Positions 33,129 through 42,092 of a stretch of DNA of 64,000 nucleotides are shown one piece after another (the stretch's first letter is position 1; every line of letters begins with the position of its first letter). The notes beneath the pieces were generated by a model, which was not told the DNA's origin, ran no database searches, and saw only the letters and a program-made list of their open reading frames with translations. Position numbers and translations under genes: made by a program. Location of the stretch: positions 50,629-114,628 of the forward strand of contig CAYJGK010000001.1 of the NCBI GenBank assembly GCA_964370065.1. The letters are read 5' to 3'. Source of the DNA: CAMQRS01 sp964370065 (lineage in GTDB: Bacteria > Bacillota_I > Bacilli_A > Erysipelotrichales > Erysipelotrichaceae).

Positions 33129-33332
33129 ATGAAAAAAGATATACATCCAACGTACAACAAAATTAACGTTAAATGTAGTACTTGTGGGAACGAATTCGAA
33201 ACAGGATCAACTGCTAAAGAATTAAAAATTGATACTTGTTCAAACTGTCACCCATTCTACACAGGAAGACAACGTTTCGCTGCTGCGCAAGGTAGAATTG
33301 ACAAATTCAACAGAAAATACGGAGTTAAATAA
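33129..33332 (+). CDS. rpmE: Large ribosomal subunit protein bL31
   Basis: A 67-aa ribosomal protein. It is the zinc-binding C+ form, with two CxxC pairs (KCSTCGNEF and DTCSNCHPF), followed by the conserved YTGRQRFAAAQGRIDKFNRK. GGAAGGAG precedes the ATG. It is transcribed alone from a strong promoter with a leader hairpin and has its own terminator. Many Bacillota also carry a zinc-free C- paralogue used in zinc limitation; none is in this window. Confidence 0.97.
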   Translation: MKKDIHPTYNKINVKCSTCGNEFETGSTAKELKIDTCSNCHPFYTGRQRFAAAQGRIDKFNRKYGVK

Positions 33333-33339
33333 GCAAACT

Positions 33340-33369
33340 AAAAAAGAAGTGAGTAGTCACTTCTTTTTT
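33340..33369 (+). terminator. Terminator of rpmE
   Basis: A 13-bp perfect stem (33340-33352 with 33357-33369), loop GTAG, T tract. Confidence 0.9.
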
Positions 33370-33488
33370 GTGTTTCAAAAGCCAATTAAACAGTGCATAT
33401 TTATATAAAGAGTTTTTACACTTTGTGTTATAATAGGTATGCATTTATTGAAATAATAAATAAAGTAATAAATTAGGAGGACAAAACG

Positions 33489-34562
33489 ATGAGTGTTATG
33501 ATTGAACGTTTAGAAACAATGAGTAATCGTTATCAAGAATTAAATGAATTAATGATGTCACCAGAAGTATTAGGTGATCGCAAAATGATGGCAAAATTAG
33601 GGAAAGAACAAGCTTCTTTAACGCAAGTTGTCGATACATATGAAGAATATAAAACAGTGGCACAAGGAATAGCAGATGCCCAAGAATTATTAAAAGAAAA
33701 TGATTATGATGTAAAAGAAATGGCAAAAATGGAACTCGAAGAATTAGAACCGAGAATGCAAAATTTATTAGATCGTTTAGAGGTGCTATTAATTCCTAAA
33801 GATCCAGAAGATATGAACAATGCAATTGTTGAGATTCGTGGAGCAGCTGGTGGAGATGAAGGGAATATTTTTGCAGCGGATCTATATCGTATGTACTGTA
33901 AATGGGCAGAACCACAAGGATATAAAATTGAAGTTATTGAGATGGCAGATAATGAAGCAGGAGGGTTCACATTAGTTTCTTTCATGATTAAAGGTGATGG
34001 AGCTTATGGTAAGTTAAAATTCGAAAGTGGAAGTCACCGTGTACAACGTGTTCCTAAAACCGAATCACAAGGTAGAATTCATACTTCGACAGCTACGGTA
34101 TTAGTGGATCCAGAGGTAGATGAAGATGACTTCGAAATTGATAACAAAGATTTAGAAGTGGATACAATGAGAGCAAGTGGAGCAGGAGGACAGCATGTTA
34201 ATAAGACAGATTCTGCTGTACGTGTGACTCATATTCCAACTGGAATTAGTGTCAAGTGTCAGGATGGAAGAAGTCAACATGAAAACCGTGCAACAGCATT
34301 AAACACAATTCGTGCAAAAGTGTATTCAGAAGTAAAGCGTAAAGAAAAAGAAGAAAAGGATAAAGAACGTATGAGTAAATTAGGGTCAGGAGACCGTAGT
34401 GAAAAGATTAGAACATATAACTATCCACAAAACCGCGTTACTGATCACAGAATTGGTTTAACATTACAACAACTAGATCGTATTATGGAAGGTAAAATGG
34501 ATGATGTATTACATGCATTACAAGAGCAAGACCAAAAAGATAAATTAGCAGGAAATGCATAA
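33489..34562 (+). CDS. prfA: Peptide chain release factor 1 (RF1)
   Basis: Releases the peptide at UAA and UAG codons; 357 aa. The catalytic GGQ is in SGAGGQHVNKTDSAVR (near residue 230), the target of PrmC methylation. The domain-2 region around RVPKTESQGRIHTSTATV contains the codon-recognition part. AGGAGG precedes the ATG by eight bases. The stop overlaps the prmC start (TAATG), so enzyme and substrate are coupled. Confidence 0.96.
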   Translation: MSVMIERLETMSNRYQELNELMMSPEVLGDRKMMAKLGKEQASLTQVVDTYEEYKTVAQGIADAQELLKENDYDVKEMAKMELEELEPRMQNLLDRLEVLLIPKDPEDMNNAIVEIRGAAGGDEGNIFAADLYRMYCKWAEPQGYKIEVIEMADNEAGGFTLVSFMIKGDGAYGKLKFESGSHRVQRVPKTESQGRIHTSTATVLVDPEVDEDDFEIDNKDLEVDTMRASGAGGQHVNKTDSAVRVTHIPTGISVKCQDGRSQHENRATALNTIRAKVYSEVKRKEKEEKDKERMSKLGSGDRSEKIRTYNYPQNRVTDHRIGLTLQQLDRIMEGKMDDVLHALQEQDQKDKLAGNA

Positions 34563-35407
34563 TGACTTATAAAGAGGTACTAAAACAAGCGCAACAACAA
34601 TGTATCCAACAATCAATTAGTGAACAAACAGCATTAATGTTATTGCTTGAGTTAAGTGAAATGGAATCCCATAATTTATATTATGAGTATGATAAAGAAA
34701 TAGAAGAAGATATTCGTGTTCGCTTTGAAGAAGCGATGCAACGCATTTTAAAACATGAACCTTTGGCACATGTTTTGGGATATGAATATTTTTATGGGCA
34801 CCGCTTTATTGTTAATGAAAATGTGTTAATTCCTAGACCGGAAACAGAGGAATTGGTTGCTAATGTATTAGCTGATTATGACACGTATTTTGAAGGGAAA
34901 CCAGCTACATTAATCGATGTAGGTTGTGGTAGTGGAGCCATTGCACTATCTTTGAAAAAAGAAGAAGATAACTTACAGGTGTATGCTAGCGATATTTCGC
35001 AAGAAGCAGTAGAAGTTGCTAAGAAAAATGCAAAACAATTAGAAGTAGAAGTATCTTTTCTATGCGGAGATATGCTACAACCTTTTGTGGATGCGAATAT
35101 TAAAGTAGATATCTTAGTAAGTAACCCACCTTACATCCCACAGGAAGAAACAATGGAGAGTAGCGTAATAGACTATGAACCACATGTTGCTTTATTTGGT
35201 GGTAGTGATGGGTTAAAATTTTATCGCGCGATATTTGAGAATGCACATAAACTATTAAATGAAAAGAGTATTCTAGCTTTTGAAATAGGATACAATCAAA
35301 AAGAAGCAATGGAAGAAGAGGCAAGAAAATATTTCCCTGATGCAAGAATGGAAACATACCAAGACATAAACGGGAAAAATAGAATGTTCTTCATTTATAA
35401 TATATAG
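34562..35407 (+). CDS. prmC: Release factor glutamine methyltransferase PrmC
   Basis: Methylates the GGQ glutamine of release factors using SAM; 281 aa. The N-terminal helical domain is followed by a Rossmann fold with LIDVGCGSGAIALSL (SAM loop, near 118) and the catalytic NPPY in VSNPPYIPQEE (near 190). The upstream NVLIPRPETEELV segment is diagnostic. It starts in a one-base overlap with prfA and ends before a terminator. Confidence 0.95.
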   Translation: MTYKEVLKQAQQQCIQQSISEQTALMLLLELSEMESHNLYYEYDKEIEEDIRVRFEEAMQRILKHEPLAHVLGYEYFYGHRFIVNENVLIPRPETEELVANVLADYDTYFEGKPATLIDVGCGSGAIALSLKKEEDNLQVYASDISQEAVEVAKKNAKQLEVEVSFLCGDMLQPFVDANIKVDILVSNPPYIPQEETMESSVIDYEPHVALFGGSDGLKFYRAIFENAHKLLNEKSILAFEIGYNQKEAMEEEARKYFPDARMETYQDINGKNRMFFIYNI

Positions 35408-35408
35408 T

Positions 35409-35453
35409 AAAAAGAGCAAAAATTAGCACAAACGTTAGTTTTGCTTTTTTTTT
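35409..35453 (+). terminator. Terminator of prfA-prmC
   Basis: AGCAAAA (35415-35421) pairs with TTTTGCT (35439-35445), larger loop, then nine T's. Confidence 0.75.
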
Positions 35454-35511
35454 GTAGAAAGGATATAGATGTTGTAGATAACTGTGCAATACAACACAGA
35501 GGAGGTAGTGT

Positions 35512-35835
35512 ATGGAATGTTTTTTTATATTTTATTTCTAAAGTTTAACAGTAAAAAAAGGACGATCCTATCTATAATGTTATGAATGATAACAGGGGGG
35601 CACAATGGTTATTTATGATCATTATATCTTTATCGCTTATTATATTTGAATTAATTAATATAGGATCAGGCAATTTATATTTAGGAAGAAATGCGTTTGC
35701 TACAGTTAGATAGAAAAAAGGATTTTGTAATCGAATAGGGGAATATCTTAAGGATAGGGAATAGCGCAAAGTAGTTGAAATGGGATTTAGAAAAAGAGGG
35801 GAATTTAAATACATACAAAAAGAACAGAAGTTAGT
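35512..35835 (+). pseudogene. Decayed small-membrane-protein relic
   Basis: A strong ribosome site (GAGGAGGT) leads to an ATG at 35512 that stops after nine codons. In another frame, 35582-35713 encodes a 43-residue peptide with one membrane segment (LFMIIISLSLIIFELI), then stops at TAG 35711; the same frame continues with further stops in Lys/Arg-rich text. This looks like a small membrane-protein gene, perhaps DUF6442-like, broken by several lesions. It could also be chance. Nothing else is seen between 35454 and 35810. Confidence 0.25.
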
Positions 35836-35869
35836 AGTGCTCTAATCTCTGTTCTTTTTGCATGTATGT
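35811..35869 (+). terminator. Bidirectional terminator, 35.84 kb
   Basis: AAAAAGAACAGA (35817-35828) pairs with TCTGTTCTTTTT, extended by ACATAC/GTATGT, with an 18 to 20-base loop. It also ends the convergent DUF4125 gene. Confidence 0.7.
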
Positions 35870-35877
35870 AGTTAGCC

Positions 35878-36474
35878 TTATTTTATTTTACTTTCTGCAT
35901 CGGCTAAAGAGACATACCCTAAAGCAATTGCAGAAGATTGTCTGATTTCAAATACAAAATTAATATCATTTTGTACATTGTAAATAATCATTTTTGCATA
36001 ATTCATTAATGTTGTTGGTGAATAGGTATACAGTTCTCCTCTTAAATACGTTTCAAAAGAAGTGTTTAATAAATCATCTTCATGACTATTTGCCCCTCTT
36101 GATAATTTTGCAAACTTTGGATATTGTGCATTACAGTTTGTGAGCATCTCTAATTCGATAGCAATTACTTCTTCGATAATTGCTTTGGTTTCATCATCTA
36201 ACTGAGGTAGTTGTGTTTTGATTTGTGCATAGTATGTAGGATCACTTGATTCCATCATATAGGCATACTTTAAAGTAATAGGATTAATCCCTGCTTCTTT
36301 ATATATTGTTAAATCATGTAAGTAACTAGTTAAAGTAGGTTCATCAAAGTGATCGTATTGTGCTTTACGATGTAGATAAAAAGTATCATAGTTATTTTGA
36401 CACTCTGCTCTCCCTCCTATGTTTTGTACCATTCCAAAAAACTCCCATTCTCTTTCAATAATTTCTTGAATCAT
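35878..36474 (-). CDS. DUF4125 family protein
   Basis: A 198-aa cytosolic, largely helical protein of family DUF4125, function unknown. Family-typical motifs: IIEREWEFFGMVQNIGGRAECQ at the N terminus, YAYMMESSDP in the middle, and TSFETYLRGELYTYS near residue 145. It starts one base after the stop of the TPR-DUF4037 gene and is surely co-transcribed. DUF4037 and DUF4125 genes are often adjacent in Firmicutes, suggesting joint action; the reaction is unknown. Confidence 0.8.
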   Translation of the reverse strand: MIQEIIEREWEFFGMVQNIGGRAECQNNYDTFYLHRKAQYDHFDEPTLTSYLHDLTIYKEAGINPITLKYAYMMESSDPTYYAQIKTQLPQLDDETKAIIEEVIAIELEMLTNCNAQYPKFAKLSRGANSHEDDLLNTSFETYLRGELYTYSPTTLMNYAKMIIYNVQNDINFVFEIRQSSAIALGYVSLADAESKIK

Positions 36475-36475
36475 T

Positions 36476-38179
36476 TTATCCCTCCATAACGTGCATACGT
36501 TTTATCTTTTCATCAGTGATTTTATTCATTAACTCTGGTAAATGCTCTTGTAAAAATGCATCATTTTTCGTTGTTAAGTGTTGTGCTTGTAAGGCATCTA
36601 CAATATGCATACAAATATCTTCTATAATATGGATGCGTGCAGCCTCTTCTTTTTGTGCTAATAGTGTCACTATTAATTGTGCAATATTAGAGTAACTGTC
36701 TAGTTGCATCGCTTGTTTATGACTCCATTTATAAAATGGTTTATATTGTTTATTTAATAGAAATAAACAATGTAGAGTATGTGTGATAAATTCATGCAGG
36801 GCTAATTCACAGGCTACTAGATCATTTCGCTTGCAACAACGCATATAATTATATTGCCCTGATTGTGCCATTTTAGCGATGACTGTCACTATTTTTTTGA
36901 TGCGTACATTTTCTGGATAATAGGCTAATTGCTTACGTATGGTACGCATATTCCCTGAATAATCATCCCATAATTCTCCATTTGTAAGATTTAATAAGGC
37001 CACTTCTTCATAGTAAAACCAGTCGTATTCACTCTTGGGTAAACGGCCAATAAAAGCTGTAATAAAGTCTTCTATTACAATGACTCCTACTCTTTTACTT
37101 CCTTGGTAAGTAGAAATACGGGTATACCCCTTAAATGTTTTAGGTAATAAATCATATGCTTCTTGTAAAGCTAGACGATCATCTCGCTTCATAGAGTTTG
37201 ATACAAAAATACAAAAACCAGGACCGAAATCATGATCTTGTGATAGTGTATCATCCATTCCTAAACACTCTGAACCTTGTCCAATTAAACCGACTGCAAT
37301 TTGAGAAAGTAAATGAGAAAATTGCTGCTTCAACATCGGTTTTCCATATGTTTCATAATATTCTTTACATAGGCGTAATCCTACACCTTTTGAACGAAGC
37401 AATGATTGAATATGCATAATATTAGCTTGTATACTCTTATAATCGGCATTCTTTCCATAAGTAGAAGCAATTGCTTCTAATACTTGTTTATAAATAGTCA
37501 ATGCACTTTCGTATTGCTTTGTTTCAAAATGAAGTTGCGCTAAAGTCGCTAATGCTGCTTGGTAGTGTGGAGAAGTATGATTGAATTGTTTAAATAAAGC
37601 AATTGATTTATGAACAGCTGTACTAGCTTTCTCAAATTGTTTTAAACCAAAATAAATTTGGGCGATATTTGTATAGGTAATAGCTATTAAAGTAGAATCA
37701 CCTTTGTTTACTTCTAATAAGTGAAGTGCCTTACTAGCATAATATAATGCTTCTTCATATTGATGATTGGCAATATACGCTAAACTCATATTATTGAATA
37801 AAGAGATGAATCGATCATCTTGTTCTTTTACTGTAGTTTTGTATATGTTTTGACATTTATGAAAGTAAACAAGAGCTTGTTTGTTTTCGTGTTGCGCACG
37901 ATATAAAGTAGCTATATTTAAATAGGTAGTAGCGGCTATGACACTTTCCTCTATTTGTAGTTGCTGTAAGATAGAGATAGCACTGGCTGCCATTTTATTA
38001 CCTAGTTCAAATTGAGCATGTACGCGATAATAGCCCATTAGTTCGCTTAAGATTCCTAACACTAACATATCATCTTTATTGATCATGGCTTGTTCAAATT
38101 GGTCTAGTAAATATGCATAAGCTTCTTCACTTTTATTTTGCTTGTATAAGTGGTCAATTGTTTTTCTAATTTCTTGCAT
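36476..38179 (-). CDS. TPR protein with DUF4037 nucleotidyltransferase-like domain
   Basis: A 567-aa protein. Residues 1-about 260 are tetratricopeptide-like helical repeats (for example YLNIATLYRAQHENKQALVY, spaced by about 40 residues). The rest is DUF4037, with GQGSECLGMDDTLSQDHDF, which resembles the Gly-Ser and acidic metal-binding motif of nucleotidyltransferases, and a C-terminal helical bundle. A role in nucleotide transfer or signalling is inferred only. AGAGGTGA precedes the ATG. It forms an operon with the DUF4125 gene. Confidence 0.8.
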   Translation of the reverse strand: MQEIRKTIDHLYKQNKSEEAYAYLLDQFEQAMINKDDMLVLGILSELMGYYRVHAQFELGNKMAASAISILQQLQIEESVIAATTYLNIATLYRAQHENKQALVYFHKCQNIYKTTVKEQDDRFISLFNNMSLAYIANHQYEEALYYASKALHLLEVNKGDSTLIAITYTNIAQIYFGLKQFEKASTAVHKSIALFKQFNHTSPHYQAALATLAQLHFETKQYESALTIYKQVLEAIASTYGKNADYKSIQANIMHIQSLLRSKGVGLRLCKEYYETYGKPMLKQQFSHLLSQIAVGLIGQGSECLGMDDTLSQDHDFGPGFCIFVSNSMKRDDRLALQEAYDLLPKTFKGYTRISTYQGSKRVGVIVIEDFITAFIGRLPKSEYDWFYYEEVALLNLTNGELWDDYSGNMRTIRKQLAYYPENVRIKKIVTVIAKMAQSGQYNYMRCCKRNDLVACELALHEFITHTLHCLFLLNKQYKPFYKWSHKQAMQLDSYSNIAQLIVTLLAQKEEAARIHIIEDICMHIVDALQAQHLTTKNDAFLQEHLPELMNKITDEKIKRMHVMEG

Positions 38180-38298
38180 AAGTCACCTCTACTATCATAC
38201 TAGTATACTTCTAATAGAAAAGCAAAATATGTGCATTATAATCTTGTAATTAGAATGCAAATCTTGTATACTAGCGAGGATTGAAAGAAGGTTATGCT

Positions 38299-39639
38299 AT
38301 GCAAAATAAAATGGGGACTATGCCAGTTAATAAATTAATCATAAATATGTCGATACCAATTATGATTTCTATGTTAATCCAGGCTTTATATAATATAATA
38401 GATAGTATGTATGTAGCACAAATAAATGAGAATGCGCTAACAGCATTATCATTGGTTTTTCCTATTCAAAGTTTGATGATCGCTATTGCTGCAGGAACTG
38501 GAGTCGGGATGAATGCATTATTATCGAGGAGTTTGGGGCAAAGAAATACCAAAAAAGCAAACCATGTCGCTATGCATGGGTTATTTCTAGCCGTTTGTTC
38601 AAGTGTACTTTTTATTGTTTTTGCTTGGGTATTGGCACCCTCATACTTTGCTATGCAAGGTGTGCAAGGTGAAGTATATGAATATGGGTTAGCGTATACG
38701 CAGATTGTTTGTACATTCTCAATTGGAATATTTGTTCAAATTGCATTGGAACGTTTACTACAAGCAACTGGTCGTTCTTTTCATAGTATGTTATCACAAA
38801 TAACAGGAGCTGTTATTAATATAATACTAGATCCCATCTTAATTTTTGGATGGTTTGGTTTACCAGCTATGGGAGTAGAAGGGGCTGCAATAGCTACTAT
38901 TATAGGACAATTTAGTGCTTGTGCAATGGGTTACTATTTTAATCAAACGTTAAATAAAGAAGTTAAATTAAGTATCAAATTGTTTGCACTGCAATGGCAA
39001 ACAATTAAAGAAATATATCTTATTGGTATACCAAGCATTATTATGGGAAGTATTACAAGTGTAATGACATTTGGGATGAATCAAATTTTACTTAGTTTTT
39101 CTCAAACGGCAACAGCTTTCTTTGGCGTGTACATTAAACTACAAAGTTTTGCATATATGCCTATTATTGGATTAAATAATGCAGTTGTACCTATTGTTGC
39201 ATATAATTATGGAGCGTGCTTACCAAAGCGTATTCATAAAACAATTCAAATCAGTATTATATTTGCGTCAATCATATTAGGTTTTTGTTTTATTTTATTC
39301 CAAGTATTCCCACAAGAAGCATTGTCAATCTTTAATGCCTCACCAGAAATGTATGCAATAGGTGTACCGGCTTTACGTATTATTAGCTATCATTTTTTAT
39401 TAGCTGGAGTGAGTATGATTTTGGGAAGTGCCTTCCAAGCATTAGGGCATAGTTTTAGTGCGATGATGATTTCAATTTGTAGACAATTAGTAATCTTATT
39501 ACCGATTGCTTATTTACTTTCATTAAGCGGAGCAGTCAACAATATTTGGTATTCTTATTTGATTGCTGAACTAGTCTGTTTAGTGTTGAGTGTAACTTGG
39601 CAACAAGTGAAGGTAAAAAAACAAATTAATGAACTGTAG
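38299..39639 (+). CDS. MATE family multidrug/toxin efflux transporter
   Basis: A 446-aa inner-membrane protein with about 12 hydrophobic helices in two halves, typical of MATE antiporters that export organic cations with Na+ or H+. Seen: MSIPIMISMLIQALYNIIDS at the N terminus and GVEGAAIATIIGQ in the first half, both family hallmarks. ATG 38299 is preceded by GAAGG; an earlier in-frame TTG at 38281 is less likely. It is monocistronic, with a terminator overlapping its end. The substrate is unknown. Confidence 0.9.
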   Translation: MQNKMGTMPVNKLIINMSIPIMISMLIQALYNIIDSMYVAQINENALTALSLVFPIQSLMIAIAAGTGVGMNALLSRSLGQRNTKKANHVAMHGLFLAVCSSVLFIVFAWVLAPSYFAMQGVQGEVYEYGLAYTQIVCTFSIGIFVQIALERLLQATGRSFHSMLSQITGAVINIILDPILIFGWFGLPAMGVEGAAIATIIGQFSACAMGYYFNQTLNKEVKLSIKLFALQWQTIKEIYLIGIPSIIMGSITSVMTFGMNQILLSFSQTATAFFGVYIKLQSFAYMPIIGLNNAVVPIVAYNYGACLPKRIHKTIQISIIFASIILGFCFILFQVFPQEALSIFNASPEMYAIGVPALRIISYHFLLAGVSMILGSAFQALGHSFSAMMISICRQLVILLPIAYLLSLSGAVNNIWYSYLIAELVCLVLSVTWQQVKVKKQINEL

Positions 39640-39662
39640 GGAAACACTAGTTTCCTTTTTTT
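39640..39662 (+). terminator. Terminator of the MATE gene
   Basis: GGAAAC (39640-39645), loop ACTA, GTTTCC (39650-39655), T7. The stem begins one base after the stop codon. Confidence 0.8.
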
Positions 39663-39671
39663 ATGCTATAA
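39663..39671 (+). promoter_or_regulatory. Extended -10 promoter for tmk-holB-ricT-rsmI
   Basis: ATGCTATAAT with the -10 hexamer near 39666-39671, abutting the preceding terminator T run. Confidence 0.55.
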
Positions 39672-39693
39672 TAAGACAAGTGAGGAAATGAAT

Positions 39694-40314
39694 ATGACAG
39701 GAAAATTTATTACATTTGAAGGGTGTGATGGTTGTGGAAAAACAACGATTGCGCAAAAACTATACGAGCAACTAACAAGTGAAGGGTATGAAGTATTATT
39801 AACAAGAGAACCTGGAGGAATCCGTATTGCAGAAGAAATTAGAAAAATAATTTTAAATCCAGAGTACTCAGAGATGGATGATCGCTGTGAAGCATTGTTA
39901 TATGCAGCGGCAAGAAGACAACATTTAACCCAAAAAGTATTGCCTGCTTTAGAAAGAGGGGCGATTGTATTATGCGATCGTTTTATTGACTCCTCTCTAG
40001 CTTACCAAGGGCATGCTAGAAAAATTGGAGTACAAGAAGTGTTTGAATTAAATAAGTTCGCCATTGATCACCACATGCCAGATGCTACTTTATATTTAGA
40101 TGTAGATTTAGAAGTAGGGTTACAACGTGTAAAAGGAAGAGGGGCAATGGATCGTTTGGATGCACAAGGAGCAAGTTTTCATGCAGCAGTGCGAGAAGGT
40201 TATGCAATTGTGAACAAGATGTATAAGCACCGTATTCATATTGTGGATGCAAACTTAGAAATCGATGCAGTATTTGCACAGGCGTATGCTATTATCAAAG
40301 AAGTGATAGTATGA
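39694..40314 (+). CDS. tmk: Thymidylate kinase
   Basis: Phosphorylates dTMP to dTDP; 206 aa. P-loop FEGCDGCGKTTIAQ at residues 9-20, LTREPGG, the DRF motif in LCDRFIDSSLAYQG, and a lid region with KGRGAMDRLDAQG. I chose ATG 39694, eight bases after GAGG, over ATG 39688, which is too close to it. The stop overlaps holB by 4 nt. The tmk-holB-ricT-rsmI order is conserved in Bacillota. Confidence 0.95.
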   Translation: MTGKFITFEGCDGCGKTTIAQKLYEQLTSEGYEVLLTREPGGIRIAEEIRKIILNPEYSEMDDRCEALLYAAARRQHLTQKVLPALERGAIVLCDRFIDSSLAYQGHARKIGVQEVFELNKFAIDHHMPDATLYLDVDLEVGLQRVKGRGAMDRLDAQGASFHAAVREGYAIVNKMYKHRIHIVDANLEIDAVFAQAYAIIKEVIV

Positions 40315-41273
40315 TGAAACAAACATTGCAAAATAATCATAAAATAGCGTATCAAATATTAGAGAATGCGTTGCGTAATCAAACACTAGGTCACGCCTAT
40401 TTATTTGTAGGAGAAAAAGGAACGCCAATTAAAGAAACAGCTATATTATTAATGCAAAGTGTAGTATGTCGTTTCGCAAATCCTTTTGCTTGTGAAGTAT
40501 GTGCTGATTGTAAACGTATTGTTCATGAAAATTACGCCGATTTAATTCATATTGATGGTTCCACACAGACTATAAAAAAAGAAGATATTTTAAATATCCA
40601 ACAACAATTTAGTCAAACAAGCCAAGAAATGCGAGGTAAAAAGATATACTTTTTAGAAGCAGTGGAGCGAAGTAGTGATAGTGCATTAAATGCATTACTG
40701 AAGTTTTTAGAAGAACCACAAACTGATACCATAGCGATATTAAGTGCTTCCTCTAGTGAAAGAGTGCTACCGACCATTCAATCTAGATGTCAAATCATTC
40801 AATTTCATAAAGTTAATCATAAGCCATTATTTGATACACTATGCCAGACGATGGATACCCAGCAAGCTAGCATATTAGCCAAACTATGTTCGCAAAAAGA
40901 ACAAGTGGATGCTTTATTAGCGGAAGAAGAGTATTTACGTGCAAAAGAAGTGTTTCACCATTTTTGTGAGAATATACAAGTAAACAAACAAATAGCAGGA
41001 TTATTCCTTCAAATTGAAGGAGTCAAAAAAGGAAAATTAGATGAAAAGAAGGTGTTTTTATATGTGCTAGAAATGTTGGAAATAGCAATCCGTGACACGT
41101 ATCGCTATTCATTACAACAATTTGGAGACATTTGGGGCAAAAATAATGAATTCATGGTACAATTAAACCGTGAAAAAATATTACGAAACATTGTCGAATG
41201 TAAAGATAAAATTATTCGTTCCGTTAATATTGAATTGTTAACGGATGAATTTATGTACCGATGGGAGGACTAA
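40311..41273 (+). CDS. holB: DNA polymerase III delta' subunit
   Basis: Clamp-loader subunit; 320 aa. The N-terminal AAA+ fold lacks a functional P-loop (VGEKGTPIKET), as expected for delta'. Cysteines in VVCRFANPFACEVCADCKR match the family zinc module. EAVERSSDSALNALLKFLEEP and the SRC segment (LPTIQSRCQIIQF) are typical. It overlaps tmk by four bases (ATGA) and is followed without gap by ricT. Confidence 0.93.
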   Translation: MMKQTLQNNHKIAYQILENALRNQTLGHAYLFVGEKGTPIKETAILLMQSVVCRFANPFACEVCADCKRIVHENYADLIHIDGSTQTIKKEDILNIQQQFSQTSQEMRGKKIYFLEAVERSSDSALNALLKFLEEPQTDTIAILSASSSERVLPTIQSRCQIIQFHKVNHKPLFDTLCQTMDTQQASILAKLCSQKEQVDALLAEEEYLRAKEVFHHFCENIQVNKQIAGLFLQIEGVKKGKLDEKKVFLYVLEMLEIAIRDTYRYSLQQFGDIWGKNNEFMVQLNREKILRNIVECKDKIIRSVNIELLTDEFMYRWED

Positions 41274-42092
41274 ATGGAACAAACATTTGAATATATTGCT
41301 TTTGTACATTTTAAGGATACAAGAGCGTACTCATTTAAGAGTGAGAGTAATGAATATGTAGTGGGTGATCGTGTCATTGTCGAAACAATTCGAGGAAATG
41401 AATTAGGAATTATTGCTAAAGCATGCATTAATAAAGCAGAATACAATAAAGATATTCCTTTAAAGCCACTGCTAAGAAGAGCTACTAGAGAAGAGTTTAA
41501 GAAATATGAAGAGAATTTTGAAAAAGCAAAAGAGGCAATTGGGTTATGCCAAGAAGAAATAAATAAATTAAAGTTAGATATGAATTTAATTGAAGCAGAA
41601 TACACACTGGATAGAAGTAAACTAATCTTTACCTATGCTGCAGAAGAACGAGTTGATTTTAGAGAATTACTAAAATTATTAGCGAATAAATTTCACTGTC
41701 GTATTGAATTGAAGCAAGTCGGAACACGTATTAAAGCAAAAATGGTAGGCGGATTAGGTCAATGTGGTCGCGAATTATGTTGTTCAAAATTCATGAATGA
41801 TTTTGAAATGGTTTCGATTAACATGGCTAAAAATCAATTATTAGCCTTAAACATTCAAAAGTTATCAGGCCAATGCGGAAAATTAAAATGTTGTTTAAAG
41901 TTTGAAGATGAACAATACAAGGAAATGCGTAAAGGATTACCTAAAATCAATGCAAAGGTTATGTATGAAGGGAAACAGTATCGTTTATCAAGCATGAATG
42001 TAATTATTAGACAAGCTAAAATTGAAAATAGAGAAGATGTACGATTTGTTGATTTTGATGAATTATGGCCAGACTTAGGAAAAGAATCTTAA
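41274..42092 (+). CDS. ricT: PSP1-domain protein RicT (YaaT)
   Basis: A 272-aa PSP1 protein. In Bacillus, RicT with RicA and RicF forms an iron-sulfur complex that helps RNase Y process mRNAs. Cysteines likely to bind the cluster are visible in GGLGQCGRELCCSKF and SGQCGKLKCCLKF. The central ATREEFKKYEENFEKAKEA is a helical stretch. GGGAGG within the end of holB is its ribosome site. RicA/RicF partners are not in the window. It ends overlapping rsmI (TAATG). Confidence 0.93.
   Translation: MEQTFEYIAFVHFKDTRAYSFKSESNEYVVGDRVIVETIRGNELGIIAKACINKAEYNKDIPLKPLLRRATREEFKKYEENFEKAKEAIGLCQEEINKLKLDMNLIEAEYTLDRSKLIFTYAAEERVDFRELLKLLANKFHCRIELKQVGTRIKAKMVGGLGQCGRELCCSKFMNDFEMVSINMAKNQLLALNIQKLSGQCGKLKCCLKFEDEQYKEMRKGLPKINAKVMYEGKQYRLSSMNVIIRQAKIENREDVRFVDFDELWPDLGKES

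Noticed and set aside
42065..42091. Longer N terminus for rsmI
   Set aside because: It would add residues encoded inside ricT; ATG 42092 gives the family-like start and a coupled TAATG overlap.
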